DNA from: Protonemura montana | Taxonomy: Eukaryota; Arthropoda; Insecta; Plecoptera; Nemouridae | DNA: 64,000 bases | Direction: 5' to 3' | Assembly (NCBI GenBank): GCA_947568835.1 | Contig: OX387603.1 | Span: forward strand, 24,390,651 to 24,454,650 | Shown: positions 1 through 12,591 of the stretch, piece by piece | How the letters are laid out: each line of letters begins with the position of its first letter | Position numbering within the stretch: the first letter of the stretch is position 1 | Position numbers and translations under genes: made by a program | The notes under the pieces: generated by a model | Told to the model about the DNA's origin: nothing | Seen by the model: the letters and a program-made list of their open reading frames with translations, nothing else | Database searches by the model: none

Positions 1-3000
1 GTATGGCAAAGTTTGGGCAAGCCAACCATCAAATTCTGTAGGAGACAACGTTTTCGTTTAGAAAAAAATCGGATTCCATTTCCGTGTCCACCCGTGGTTT
101 GTCATTCCTCGCCTCTCTGCCCTGTCCAACAACAGAAAACACGGCAGACATAAACTCAGAAAAGCACTCGTTAAAACAACCAGCTGTTAAAAAATCGCAT
201 AAATTGCACGCAAATAATGTTCCGTTTCGCAGTGTAAATCTCGCCATAACTGCGCGTGCGTGGCGCAGCGCGCAGCTTCCAGCGCCTCCCGAGAGCTTCA
301 AGTGTCTGGCAAATCTCGGCAAGGCGCTGGCGGGCGCTGGACATTGTTTCGCAGCGACGGCCGCCTCCCGGGTGGCAAATGACCGGACAATGCGTCCAAC
401 TGTGCGTACAAACCAACTAACAAGAAATTCCATTACTGGACAGCTGGAATTAACATGCACACTCTGCCTACAGTGGAACTCGACGGACGAATCGGACGAA
501 GACGGAGTGATCGCAGCTCGGACGCGGCCGAGAGAAAAACGAACATCAGCAACCCGGGACACGGCTACATTCGGTGTTCCCATCGGCCGGTGGATGTAAA
601 TCAGTCCTACCAACCGTCGCTCGCTACTCCTCCCATCTACTTAAAGGCAAACAAATAACTGTTGATGTTTGAACACGGGCAAGTTAATTTTCAATTTGTT
701 CTCTCAATAACAGGGCGCGCGGCGGGCATCGGGTTGACATGCGGGGGACATAATTGGTAACTTGTTGGCGTGAAGCCGGTCTGCACGCACGGATGGACCT
801 ACGAGGAAGGATGACGGCTGGAAGAGCGCTTGAAACTCTTACCAGGATAGCTGGAAAAGAGCATTTGCGATAAGTCACTTATAGGGATCTCGTTGGTAAT
901 ATTGTAGGGCTATATACTGCATAGACGAACCACTTCTGCAAACGGCTGGTGCCACTGCTAAACATTGCTGAGGATAATGAGCTTCTTTGGTGATCTTTTT
1001 TAAGGGCAAGCGACCATATCGTATGTATGATGGCTTCAACTCACTACACCCACACAGGAAAGACACATTGATGTCCGCGAAACAGAAAAGACAGAGAGTG
1101 ACGCGGGTTGTCACCAGAAAGAAGGCAAAGTGTTTATGATTGTAGTTCGTGGTGGTTACCGTGGGAACGTCGTCGTAGGATGCTGCGGTCCTGGGAGGTT
1201 CATGGAGGGTGAGCAGATTGCATCTCTGGATGTGAAGAATCTGCAACAATAGCCGGTCGCAGAATGAGTAATTATATTATATCGCCACGGACACGGACGC
1301 GCCGCCGAGAAGATCAGCTATGAAATTGTTGAGAGAGACAGGAAAAACATAGCTGGAAAAAGATTAATCGGAGAATGTCCATTGTTTTACATTTTTTTTT
1401 TCTTTCAAAAACAGTTTTTAGCACGCCGAGTTTTTCAGGGTATTAGTCGTGACACGTTCGGATCGCGAAGGAAACATCATCGGTTACAGATCACGGATCG
1501 CCGATACAAATAAAACAGTCTCGTCCTTCTCGCGAGCGAGATTAACGACACATTTCTTATGCAAGTGTAAAAAACAGGGTGTACGTGAACGGGATCGTCG
1601 CACGTTTCCGCGGCGATAGCCCCGACGCCCGCACCGATTCCCTTGACGGCGTCCCCGAGGCACCGTGGCAAGCGCGCCTCACTTGCGTGGGACGACGCCG
1701 AGTACCTCGCACTGGATGCGATGGGTGTGTCCATGCCACGGATCGCACGCCGTGTTAATTAGCCCATGAACGATCGAGCTCGCTGGCTGGCTACTGGTTT
1801 ATTGGCCGGCGGACACCAAGTGTTAATCGAAGGGCATAAACTCACTGATTTATCATCCAATACAGAAGTCCTCGCTCGTATGTGTTATTCTGAATAACAG
1901 TGTACCATATCTTAGGAAATAAAATGGTCATCTCGAGGAGGAGCTTTAGGAGCTGAGCAGTAAAATATGGAATTGTAATTCGTAACGCTGTAAGTATGTG
2001 AAGGAGATTATGACAGGTTAATAAAAATTTGTCTGTATAGTGAACCATATCAAATCAACGGGGGTTTTAACGCTGGCTTTAACGAGCGATCGTCACAATA
2101 CCGTTTGCAAAATGCAATCAATTACCGGTTGTGGTCGCCGACCAGGTTATGAGGAGGGCATCAGGGAGCGATATGCGGAGACATCGACTGCACACGGGCA
2201 AGTGCTTGCTTCCACGGCGGCAAGGTGGCAAGGCAAGCTGCGCTGTGCTCTGGGGTGGTCGGTCGGTGGATAAATGATGCATCGGAAGCTATTGGGCGAA
2301 ATGGAGGCGGTCATCAGACTTGCATCAGGGTGGGTTTTACGATATGACTTTGGGGAGGAAGCAGTGGGCGGCGAGCCACCCACCCTGTTTGCACCCCTCG
2401 TAGGTGGTGGTCAAGTCCGCTATATTGCAAGGCACGAGAGGCGGGGACCAGGTGGAAATACCAATCGAACGTATTACCTTTTACTAGAAATGTTCTTATT
2501 TCCAGTATCATAACAGTCAGATAAGACTATAAGTTAGCATCGTGTTTGTACATTTTCGCTCGAATAAAAAAAAGGAACGCTTTCAAAACAATACAAACGA
2601 TCACGCAATTTCGGCTCAATACGCGCAGCGTGCCATATTGCGTTTATTGACATTATAACACATGCTCTGAAACATCAAATCTAAAACACAAAAACAATTC
2701 AAAAACGCATTATACAGCGTGCCCGTGCCGCCAGCAGATTAGCTACATTCAGCATTGTCCCCCTCAGTACTATCAAACGGTCGTCACATCCCCGCGGCTT
2801 CCTATTCTTGACCGCATAAAACGGCCCCCCTCCTCCCAACCCCCGACCACAGCCGCTGGACCAAATTGCCCATCCGATGACCTCCTAGTTTGCATAACGA
2901 CTGACCTCTCTCCAATAACTGAAACAAACCGGGTGCACAGTTCCGTCCGTCTCGAGCCGCCGACGATGTCGGACATTACGATAAGATATCAGCATGCTTG

Positions 3001-4200
3001 TCGGCCATCCCCACGCGGAAGTGAACCATTACGGCGGGGATCGATCGCCGTATTGGTCAATAATGTCTACCAATTTAGATGTTATGATGCTGCCCGCACA
3101 GATGTCTGCCCGCTGATGGGGGAGGCGGGCGCGTATTCCGGAGAGAAAATTCACTATTCAGCTTATGCGGCGTGCTTGACCCCTATATAAAAACGAGATC
3201 GCCGAGGTATATTGGGAATTGGGAAGCTATGAATTAATGAATTTCGACTTTTTGCAAGATGTTTCCGAGATGGCTTTCGAGAATGATTTCATCTTATCTT
3301 ATGCTTCTGATCCCTCCATTGTCTCGACTAGATCTGGTACAAGTTGAGACTATTGTTGTGTATTTGAACGAAACGTGGGAAAGAGCTCCAGCGCATGTCT
3401 ACGCGCACCACGCTCTCGACTGGGTGGGTCGGTGGGTGGGTAGGTAGGTGGGGGACATACATTACTGAGCCCAGATAACTCATGACATATGATGGCCAGC
3501 CTCCATGTCCGCGAAGAAGCTACACTGCACGCTGGACCAGCCTATGCCAGATGAGAAATGAGCATGTTCGCTGTAAGCAACATCGCGGGCTTATCGCATA
3601 AGCCTATCCACTTTATACAATGTAGCAGAGTAAATAACAATGTAACAATTATTTGAGAAAAATTGTTTTTTAATAGACGAAAGCGTTTCTGCTCCATGGA
3701 AGAATTCGTTTATGCTTTTTTTCAACGCGTTGTTAAAGCATGCCTGGCTGATTGATAATGATTGCCATGTGCATGCGATGTAGGAACGGTTGTGGACAGG
3801 TCGTAAAGTTGCAAATTGCGAGCGTCAAGATTGCATCCGTGTTGCAATCCAACAAATAACGAGGTGTCGTTAGCATCGGCGTTCCTCGGGGACAGTTTCG
3901 ACACAAGGTGCACGATGTCGCGATGATTTCCTCGGGGAATATGCGCCGAAGATTAACTAGAGACCTCTTAATTTAAGCTCTCCTGTCTCAATTGTATATG
4001 CAGCGATCTCGGCGCTCAAAAAAGTATAACACGACGTTTACAAAGGAGGACGGCGAAATGAGCTCGTGTCCAGCGAAACACGCAGTCATATCTCATCGGC
4101 GCGGAGACAAATGCCTGTCTGGCGCGTTTTGGGCAAACAGAATTAATCACCCGGTCTCCAAAACACGGGCACGGAATGATATCATTTCATTACAAAAGAC
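1..4200. other. Gene-free stretch
   Basis: Mixed-composition DNA. Near the left edge (29-613) both strands stay open for more than 170 codons, mostly from non-ATG starts, with no recognisable domain. TATATAAAAA at 3184-3193 is TATA-like but has no initiator or coding sequence after it. The G-rich tract at 3422 is the only clear element. Confidence 0.6.
3422..3454 (+). repeat. GGGT/GGT-rich tract with G-quadruplex potential
   Basis: The plus strand has five runs of three or more G (3422-3424, 3426-3428, 3434-3436, 3438-3440, 3450-3454) and three GG pairs between them. The first four runs have loops of 1, 5 and 1 bases, which meets the usual G3-N1-7 quadruplex rule. Confidence 0.75.
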
Positions 4201-4229
4201 AAAGTAAAATCCCATGTCAAATCCGCATG

Positions 4230-4257
4230 CCCCCCCCCCCTCCCCCCCCCCCCCCCC
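4230..4257. repeat. Poly-C tract interrupted by one T
   Basis: C11, T, C16 on the plus strand. Such long C runs are slippage-prone, and assembled lengths are unreliable. Confidence 0.9.
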
Positions 4258-4478
4258 ACCACGCTCATGTCGTCATCTCCCCCCGACTCTCGAGTTCAGA
4301 AGCAACCCTCTCCGTGGCGGCCTCCCCGTTCCAGACGTCAGGAATTAGCATAAAAAAGTCAAGCCTGGAGGAAATTACCTTCGGGGTGCTCATTTCCTCT
4401 CGCGGGGCAGTATGACACTCGTTCCCGCGCTCTATACGTTCTTGGCGCTCCACTAATCCAATAAACAACAGTCCTGCA

Positions 4479-4500
4479 CCCCCCCCCCCCCCCCACCCCC
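4479..4500. repeat. Poly-C tract
   Basis: C16 (4479-4494), then A and five more C. It lies only 220 bases from another long C tract. Confidence 0.9.
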
Positions 4501-5396
4501 TCTCCTTCCTGCAGGCGCTCTCTGACTCTCGGCGTCGTCCCCCACCGATCTTATTGTAACTCATTTGTTTCTATTTCTTTCAATAAGTCGCTGGCGACAG
4601 CAGGTGATTTTTTTCAAGTCGCTCAACAGCTCGAGAGACTTCACGTTCCCAGAGCCCTTTTTTTAAATTGACAAACTACTTTCTTTAACAATAAACTGGC
4701 AACAATACGTTAGGTAGTCACAGATATACGAGACCGTGCTGTACTACCAGCGAACAAATGAGAGAAACGAAATAAAATTCTAGAAATAAATTAGATTTAC
4801 AGCGAGCTCTACTCGCTTGAAGAACGATTCAATTTAATTTGAATTTCTTAAGTCATGTAAAAAAAAAAAAGAGAGGTTGCTAATTATTTTACGTGTTTGT
4901 GTTCTGTTGTAAATTGATTAGCGACGTGAAATGAAAGAACTAAGTGAGTACGAGCCGGTATGCGGCGACGCTTGGTCGTCTCGAAAAGTAGACACCGACG
5001 TCGCGCAAAACGCGGTCGCGACGCCGAAAATTCCCCACCGCGTTCGTTCCAGTTAATTTCGGATAATGAAAGAGCACGACGGCGAGGGATGAAACGCTAT
5101 CGGATCCGAAAGAATGCTACATTGAACGAAGCCCGCGGGTGTGTCGCATTGAGATAAAATCCATTCCTTTTGTACTTCCGCGTAGCGGCAGGCCAAGACA
5201 GACGGTCTGTAGGCGTTTTACCACCCCATTAGCGCACAGGGTTAATCGGTGAACTTGTGCTCTACGCTCCCGGAGAAAAAAAAACGGCCGGGGGGGAAAA
5301 GAGGAATAAATAAGAAAAGGAAAAAATTAAAAGAACTGAGCGGAAAATGGGAAAACGAATAGCTAGCACGTTTCGGGAATGAAAATGAGCAAAGGA

Positions 5397-5423
5397 GGGG
5401 GGGGGGGGGGGGGGGGGGGGGGG
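5397..5423. repeat. Poly-G tract of 27 bases
   Basis: The longest homopolymer seen in the window. It is uninterrupted on the plus strand and lies in purine-rich DNA (5270-5430). Confidence 0.95.
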
Positions 5424-5697
5424 CGGTAGGGTGAGGACATGTAAACAAATTGCTGTTCGCGTTCTTTTAATTAGTTCGGGCGCCTGCCGCCGCGAACGTG
5501 TCCCGCTAGCTTCGCTAGAGGGCATTCGATGAGTGTTTCCTAACCGCATCGGAAGAAATTTGTGTAATTCTTTAATTGAATGTACGACGCCAAATTAAAA
5601 ATAATCCCATCAAAGACGCGAACGAAGCCCGGCGCCGTGGCTAACGCTCGGATTAGCATATTGAAATAACGCGCCGTTAAATTTCCCAGCGCCTGAT

Positions 5698-5714
5698 CGC
5701 AATTAACAATTGCG
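5698..5714. repeat. Short inverted repeat with AATT cores
   Basis: CGCAATT (5698-5704), AAC, then AATTGCG (5708-5714). It lies in a stretch (5560-5790) with several TTAAT and AATTA words that has the look of a conserved non-coding element, though conservation cannot be judged from one sequence. Confidence 0.5.
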
Positions 5715-6411
5715 CAACGCGCGGAAAACCGTTTCCCGCTGCGCGACGCCATTTTTTTGAATTAGCACCGAGTTTAATTAAAAGAATTTACAACTGTTGA
5801 AAAATGCACATCTCGCCAGGTCGTAATGCCCCATGCCGGGCCATTCACACCCCTTTTAGCCTTGCATGCATTTCAGACAATTTCGTTAGTTTTTTTTTCT
5901 TCTTCCACTACAGCGTTGCTGCAGCAATAAAAATTCTTCACGAAAAGAAATTAGTTACAGCTAGCGCACGTGTAATTAAAAAATTCGGTGATGCCACCAC
6001 CGCATCGGTACCCCGGCTTGTGGATAGGGCCAGCATCTCTGCGATGCCAATGCTCGCCTGAAACTTTTTAATACCTCATTTTATTGGTGTCTGAGTGTTT
6101 CATTCGAGCATCAAACTGGAGCCGCGATCCAACGGCGCTCCTGCGAGATTACGGACGCGTAATTTGACCAAGGAAGCCGCTTTTGGATTTTGGTCCGATG
6201 GATTTGAGGTGCCCATGGCATAACGGCAAACCCGGTAGGCACTCCAGAGAACCGGTCAGATGGCGCTTTGCTTCACCCTTCACCGGCATCCCCATTCTTG
6301 ACTTTTTTAAGAATGTCTGCTGATTTGTTAGCCAATAATAGCCCAAATATATCAAGAACAAATTGCATTACCACCGAAAGCTGGTTAAAAACCATGAAAC
6401 CCCTCTTAAGT

Positions 6412-6429
6412 CACGGTCGGCACGGTCGG
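6412..6429. repeat. Perfect tandem duplication of 9 bases
   Basis: CACGGTCGG is repeated directly at 6412-6420 and 6421-6429, followed by another CAC. Confidence 0.8.
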
Positions 6430-6831
6430 CACACCACAAAACAGACCCCTTGACCGCAACCCAGTGCTCGCCAGTGGTCAACGACGCCCACGCAAACGCC
6501 ACGCAACAGGTAGTACAGGCGTCGCGACGCTGTCCAGCATGCAACAAGCCGGGGATGACATCATGTCGTCGGCGTCCCCGCGGTAAACGCTACCTCGTAG
6601 CGTGTATTTGGTATGCAAACGAGCGGCGACGTCATCACAGGCCACCGAGGCGGCGCGGTGGTTGCAACAAAAGACTAGCGGTGTTTGTCCGGAGGAAGTC
6701 GCACGGTGCGCGATGTTTGGACAATCGACGTGATGCGATTGACACTGGCGAAGCCGTCGCGCGATTCGGGGGGACGGATCTTATTTCTCACATGACGTTT
6801 TCGATTGGCATGCACCGACTATGTGAGAGGA

Positions 6832-6847
6832 AGAGAGAGAGAGAGAG
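6832..6847. repeat. AG dinucleotide microsatellite
   Basis: Eight AG units. GAGA-type words are also binding sites for GAGA factor in insects, but a simple repeat suffices as explanation. Confidence 0.8.
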
Positions 6848-7208
6848 GTATACTAACATACCACGTAATGCAATAATCCTGTCTCACTTCCTCGTTCACT
6901 CATGGTCTGGACTGTAACAATCGAGTCCCCGAACGAATTCGACATCACTTTGAGTAATGTGGGCACATAACGTCGACTGCACATATAAGATTAAGCTTAA
7001 TACCCCATTTTTTGCCAGGAAAGTGTCGAAACCGCGGTGAATTATTCACGCGGACCGCTGTGACCCCGCCGTCCCGTTAGCTCGTGCCAAAGTGTCCCAT
7101 GTGTACATGTATGTGGTAGCGATCAGTGAGCATTACGCCTGCTATTGTCAAGAAGTGTGTGTGTATAATGTGTCTCGATATTGGCAATCAAACCCTCAAA
7201 GCTCTCGG

Positions 7209-7239
7209 CCCCCCCCTCCCCCCCCCCCCCCCTCCCCCC
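7209..7239. repeat. Interrupted poly-C tract
   Basis: C8, T, C15, T, C6. The T interruptions resemble those of the tract at 4230. Confidence 0.9.
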
Positions 7240-8452
7240 TGATCCATGCTCGTCGCTCCAACCCACCATTTGTACGGCCTACGGAAAGCACTTGCCTCGG
7301 TGTCCCATTGTCGCGTGGGGCCGCAAGTTTTTTTGTTAATATTTCAAGAGATTCCGAGCGACAACCCCCCCTAGCCTCCCCCCCACTCGTGCGAGTGGAG
7401 CGGGGCGAGAATCGAACAGAATATGATTTGGTCTCGGGTTTTAACAAGAATTTATCATTAAAAGCGTCGCCCAGCTGCACACGCCAATGGATATACCCCC
7501 GGACGAAGGGAAAAGAAACGAATTGCCAATCTAGTTTCGTGATTTCTCTTTTAAGAAAATAAAAGGGAAAATACATAAAAAAGTGATATTCACGAATATA
7601 AAGAACAGAGGGAATTGCGGAATAAGAAATAGTATGAAACAGTCAAAAGACCGCTCGCTGTATATCTACCCGGTAGCCATGCGCCGGCGAATGATGCATG
7701 TTACTCGGGGGGTTGGTGTGAGACATCTACGATGTACCCTTCCCAAGTTTCCACCCCCTCACGCCCCTGCTTGGCATGTTCTTATAGCGGTTAGCTCTGT
7801 ACAAATTGTGATGGATGTGGGTCTGTGCAGGCCACATGAGGTACCACACACACATGGGCTTACCACGCGACAAAATGTGCGGGCGAAGGGCCCCAAAAAA
7901 CAACAAACACGCGTGTATTTCGATTGTGTTTCTAGAACGCAAGTCGAAAATGTTTACCTTGCATCAAAAAATGTACGCCGAGCTATTGAATGGATGTAAC
8001 TATATACTCTTGTCTGCATCTATGTTTCATTGTTCTAGAAACCTCCATAAAAGAGTTTTCATTTCTTATAGTGCTTTATGGTATTCGGTCCATATGCAAG
8101 CGACGTTGATATAAAGATGCAATATTGAACAGCAACTAGGGAACAGAGAAAAAAGAAACGAGACAAGGACGTTACACAGCGGGGCTAGAGAATGCAGTGT
8201 TTCGTGTACTCGTCTGCGGATTCCGCATTAGGTATTCGTTCGCCATGACCATGTCTCCGTGGATGTCGCGTGCTCGAAACAAGAAAACTACTCGGTGAAA
8301 AGCGTGTAAACACGGCGGGAAAAACAGCGAGCCTCGCCGCGGAAAACTCGCAACACGAGACAGAAAAATGTGTTCTGAGGAAATTGAATTCGAAAAGTTT
8401 TTTCTCTAGTATCGGCGTCGGCGTCGCGGCGCATTAAATCCCGCGAGTGACG

Positions 8453-8479
8453 GACGCCAGGCGTCGTCTTGATACGACG
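8453..8479. repeat. Two overlapping alternative stem-loops
   Basis: GACGCC (8453-8458) pairs with GGCGTC (8460-8465). The overlapping CGTCGT (8462-8467) pairs with ACGACG (8474-8479). The two stems share bases and so exclude each other. The stretch from about 8410 to 8495 is dense in CGTC words. Confidence 0.45.
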
Positions 8480-8939
8480 GCAGACGTCGTGCCCTGCATA
8501 TCGTTATCCAGTGTCTCTATCGAAATCGGGGAGGGGCTAGTGATTGGATATGCAGGGAGGTGTATCGTCAGATCACGCCACTAACATAATATTGCCGTTA
8601 TATGGAAGCCGCTTCGGAGGATGCTTGCTGAAGAGCACCACGGAAAGATTATTAAAGAAGGATCTAAGATTGAGTTTTTGGAGTACATGCCCAAGGCCCT
8701 GCGTTCTTTTTTTCACAATACCAGAGGGAGTTTTATCAATTATAAGCCAAGCCATGCGACAAGAAAATAAGACCCATACATTAACATAGTCTTGTACTAC
8801 CACATTTTTCGCAAACGACCTGCCGTTGTTTTCGTTCTCTGTGTAGCTTTTTAACATAAGCAGTAGACAAGTCAGTCCCGCATCTTATACAGACAAAAAT
8901 TACCATTCGCTGCGCTTTCATTCCAGTTTCCCATGTCGT

Positions 8940-9210
8940 TTTCTCGACGCTGAAATAATCACGCGGTGCTGCTGCGTTGGCGAGCCCAGCTCCGTCTCTC
9001 GCTGATTGACAGGCATCCCGTCCGACCGAGAGAGGATATAAATATCCGAGCAGCGCTGACACAATTGCAGCGGCCACCGTTCGATTCCCGGCCAGAGCAC
9101 CGCGACGTGATCCCGCGAGGCATCGGCGATAAATTCACCTCCAGCCTCTGTCTCTCTGCGGCCTCCGACGCCGACCCTGTCACGGGGCCCGCCGCATCAA
9201 TGGTGAAGGT
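8940..9210 (+). promoter_or_regulatory. CG-rich patch with TATA-like motif and candidate small first exon
   Basis: TATAAATA lies at 9037-9044 inside a CG-rich patch. About 160 bases downstream, ATG GTG AAG (9200-9208) is followed at once by GTACTC, a possible splice donor. Very short first coding exons ending after two to four codons are common in arthropod secreted and cuticle protein genes. No recognisable second exon of that kind was found downstream. An alternative acceptor at 9317-9318 is treated in a separate entry. No convincing initiator was seen 25-35 bases after the TATA motif, so promoter function is only a suggestion. Confidence 0.2.
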
Positions 9211-9399
9211 ACTCGTTGAAAAATGCCTATTAAAATGCGAAAATAGTCTCTTTCCGTCTTGTCACTCGGTAACGAATGCATAGCTTACTTCGCTGTCTAT
9301 TATAGTCTGTGCTTACAGGCAGCTCGTTTGAATTTCGTAAGGTATCTCCGGACATTGATAAAAATATCTAATCACATTGCACCATTACACGGGTCGTAA
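9200..9399 (+). CDS. Speculative two-exon micro-ORF of 29 codons
   Basis: If the donor at 9209 (GTACTC) is joined to the acceptor at 9317-9318 (preceded by a short T/C-containing tract, GCTTACAG), a 110-base intron is removed. The frame then runs ATG GTG AAG into 9319 and stops at TAA 9397-9399, giving 29 residues (MVKAARLNFVR at the start, many basic and hydrophobic residues). The length is short enough to arise by chance. The product resembles nothing I know, and the sequence gives no conservation evidence. It is recorded because TATA-like motif, ATG, donor and acceptor occur in a consistent order. Confidence 0.1.
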
Positions 9400-10580
9400 T
9401 TTACTCATTTCCTTACACACATTTGTCGCATTGTCGTGGCAATAACTTATTAATTTGTTTCAAAAGATTTGTATAATGTAGAAAGCTATTCAATTCCGGA
9501 TGCCTCTGGCGATATTAAAAATGTGCGGGCATCTATTGTCTATTCCCATATAAAGTAGAAACGAACAAATCGCAATCAACGGGTCAAAATCAGGACAACA
9601 GCTCTGCGCTACGCACTGCCGTGCGGATCAGTGACCTGCGCACAACATTAAACAGTTTCTCTTGTCAATCTAACTTTGCTTGTTTTCCTCGCAATGTGTC
9701 TTTGTATGGCTTTCCAATATATCTGATCGCGAAACTACCGTTTAGCCGCTCATGCCATTGCGGCGTTTGCCTTGTACGACGCTGCCAACGGATCTCTGGC
9801 ATCCGCAGCACTTCCGCGTCGACGTCGTGCTACAATACGCGGCGGCGCGAAGGTGTCGCCGAGAGACGACTGCGTTGGCCGCCCCATACATTTGGCGAAA
9901 TGTCCGCGTACGGCGACGCTGTTTGCATTGTCCGTGTGCGTTCAGTGCAATGATGGAGCACGACGGCGATCGGCAAATAGGTGGCACCGCGGCGACCACA
10001 TTCTCGGCGAGGTCTCCCGAGAGGTCACCGCGCGCATAACCATCACAAGACGAGCACAGCGCCGCGAGAGATTGTTGGCCAGAATTAAAACAAATTATTG
10101 CCATTATATTTCTCCATCTTTTCATATCCGCACAGCCGTAATAATTTTTTCTGCATTGAAATCTGTAATCACGTGCATTTTTGTCGCGGTGACAAACACT
10201 TGAATAATGTTATTAAGCAAAACTTGTTCGCATTATAAAGAGAGTTCGAAGAGCAGAATGTAAGGTGTGCTGACGGCAAGGGAAAAAATATTTCAAAGTG
10301 ACAAGTTCACTTGCAAAGAAATGCCATCGGAGAATAATATGTCGCAGCACATAATGCAATGAAGGTGCAGCTAAAGGGGCCATTTTTCTTTGGTACAGCA
10401 AAGCTGGCAAATAATGCTTCTGCCAGACATTTTGTTAGTGTCAATGGTGCACGAAACAGGTCGGCTGCCTGCTTTGTTGCAAAATATGGTGGTACGATCT
10501 GGCAAAGTGATGGCGCCGTCGTCCCATCGCCTGTTAAATAGAACTGTACGATCATTCACGCAGCCATGCTACCAGTAAAC

Positions 10581-10650
10581 CTGTAATTATCTCTGTGTAA
10601 TCTTGAGTAATCATCAAACGCTTGACACACTGTAATTATAACCGTGTAAT
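10581..10650. repeat. Two copies of a bipartite homeodomain-type motif
   Basis: CTGTAATTAT, four variable bases, then GTGTAAT occurs at 10581-10601 and again at 10630-10650, a spacing of 49 bases. Seventeen of 21 positions are fixed and identical between the copies. Each copy includes TAATTA, the core bound by many homeodomain proteins. The intervening DNA is not repeated, which argues against simple tandem duplication and for paired protein-binding sites. Confidence 0.6.
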
Positions 10651-12570
10651 AATATTTACACCTAGCGCCGAGCTTTCAATGCGGTTGGCAGTTCGCACCT
10701 AACGCCGCTTTGTCATGGCATTCGCCAGCATGCTTTGCCGACTTCGCCAGCTCGCGAGAAAGGGTTTCACGAAGTACGCAACGAAATTAATAGGTGCAGG
10801 AGATGAGCTCGACAAAGACCTTGTCCTCGACTTCTCGACCAAGTGGTTCGGTGCCAAACAGAGTCAAGTTTTGCCGAGCAAAACATGGAAAGACTGGGTC
10901 GTTTGTACGCATTCGTAAACAACTTTCTGACGCAAACAACACTCAGAAAACGTTGGCGAATATTAAAGTGGCATGGTTAAAAAATCCGACGCAATTGCAC
11001 GATGAACGTTTTGAACATGATTCTAAATTTCCACCCCATACACATCGTTCCCCCCGTGCCTCCCCAAAGAATTGCTGGTTTCCACCCGGTGATAGGGGGG
11101 GATGAAGCGGTCGCGCGGTCGGACCGAACCTAAAATCCCACTTAAATTACACAGGAGCCGGACGAGAGGCGCGTTCCGAACTTAATCCCGGTGGTCAGAC
11201 CTCGCGGCAGTCGGCCAGCAAAGCCGGGGATTGCTTCCACTTTGGCCAGCCAATCAGCCTCTAAGCCCCCCGCCCCCCCACACAGTGCTCAATTACAAAC
11301 AGACTTACGCGACAATCTTTGATAGATTTTTATTTTCAATGCAAACCCAACGCACGAGTCACGCAGTGGTCATCGTACACTGAGCCGGGCGATGCTTTTG
11401 CTAAAAGCCGTATGGAAATTTGAGAGGGGCTCATTTCAGTTATGATTTCGACCAGTCGTCTGAATACCAAATCTTGTTATTAGCTGCAGTAGCTCATGGC
11501 AACAACGTTTACCCACCGCTTGCAAACGCCGTCTTCGTGTAAACTGGAAGAATATCTTGTCATCCCCAAGTTAAAGCCGAGTTCCTCGTTTCCACCCCAT
11601 CTCTGTGAGGATAGCGAGCGCACGCCACCAGCCCGTAACACTAGCGACAATCTAAATGCACGGAAACATGAAAAGAAATTGCCAATCGTTTAAGTGAAGA
11701 GGCAAAAGTCGAGAGGCGCGTCGACCCCAACGCCTCTCGCCGCCTTCAATCTCAATGAGTCGATCGAATTGAACAAAGAGGGATCGTTTTCAATATTTGG
11801 AATGACCACACTTCCGAAGGCAAACTGCTGATCGAACCCACCGATCGCTTCGCCTGATCTATAACGATCTCAAGGACCGTTTATCTCGAAGCTAAAGAAC
11901 TATAACAAGGCTGTGAGGGATGAAAAGAAAGACGGCGTTGACCATTTCCATCTCGATAACGGCCTTTTAACGTACAAACGCCCTGCCGTAGAGCGGTGCT
12001 AGGAGGTGCCAGGCTCCCGATTAAACGGGAAATTTCATAAGACTCCGTCCAGGATCACTTCATTATTTTTAGTGTTTTCTCCGAGATTTGGCACGGCCGA
12101 CATTTTTGCTGCCCCTGCTTTCGAAGGCGACGCTAGAGCTGAGATTTCAATATCGCGAGGTGTCGTCCCCGCATTCCGGACTTCCAAATGGCATGTGTGA
12201 TAATACGATCACCCGTCTCAACGATGAGGGTCGGGGGGAAGGAATCTGATCATTTCATTGCCCATGCAGTTGTCGGGGGGTCGGCAGCAAATAAAACCCC
12301 GCGAACAATTGCATAGAAGTCTTTAAAAATGCATGCATAGCTTCGAAGCAATTACAGAACGGGCAAAATGTTTAGAGGATTCTGAAATGTTTAGACTTCT
12401 TTCTAAGAATATAGAATTCGTCAAATTTCAAACCCAATATCGAAACGACTTCTTAATAAAGCATATCGCGGGGGAAATATTTAAATCGTTTTCATTCATA
12501 AAGCATCAGTTTTTAATCTTTTCCAACCTATTGCAAATCCAAGGATTGTTGGTGGGAATGCGTGGAGGTG

Positions 12571-12591
12571 CCGTGCTTTCTGCCAGCACGG
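12571..12591. repeat. Short inverted repeat
   Basis: CCGTGCT (12571-12577) pairs with AGCACGG (12585-12591) across a seven-base loop. No function is suggested by its neighbours. Confidence 0.5.

Larger units (their letters stand above)
4258..8940. other. Gene-free stretch rich in homopolymers
   Basis: This part holds four of the seven longest C/G runs. It also has a purine-rich tract (5270-5430) and a stretch with several AATTA/TTAAT words (5560-5790). Open frames such as 6363-6917 have arginine-rich, composition-driven translations without a familiar domain. Confidence 0.6.

Noticed and set aside
29-613. Overlapping open frames of more than 170 codons on both strands at the left edge
   Set aside because: They begin at non-ATG codons, oppose each other over the same bases and show no domain or biased composition of a real protein; likely a product of low stop-codon density.
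3184-3193. TATATAAAAA as a TATA box
   Set aside because: No initiator or plausible first exon follows; such words are frequent in AT-rich DNA.
6830-6848. GAGA-factor binding cluster
   Set aside because: A simple AG microsatellite explains it; no further GAGA words or promoter elements lie beside it.
9079-9095. GTTCGATTCCCGG resembling a tRNA T-arm
   Set aside because: No matching acceptor stem, D-arm or anticodon arm upstream.
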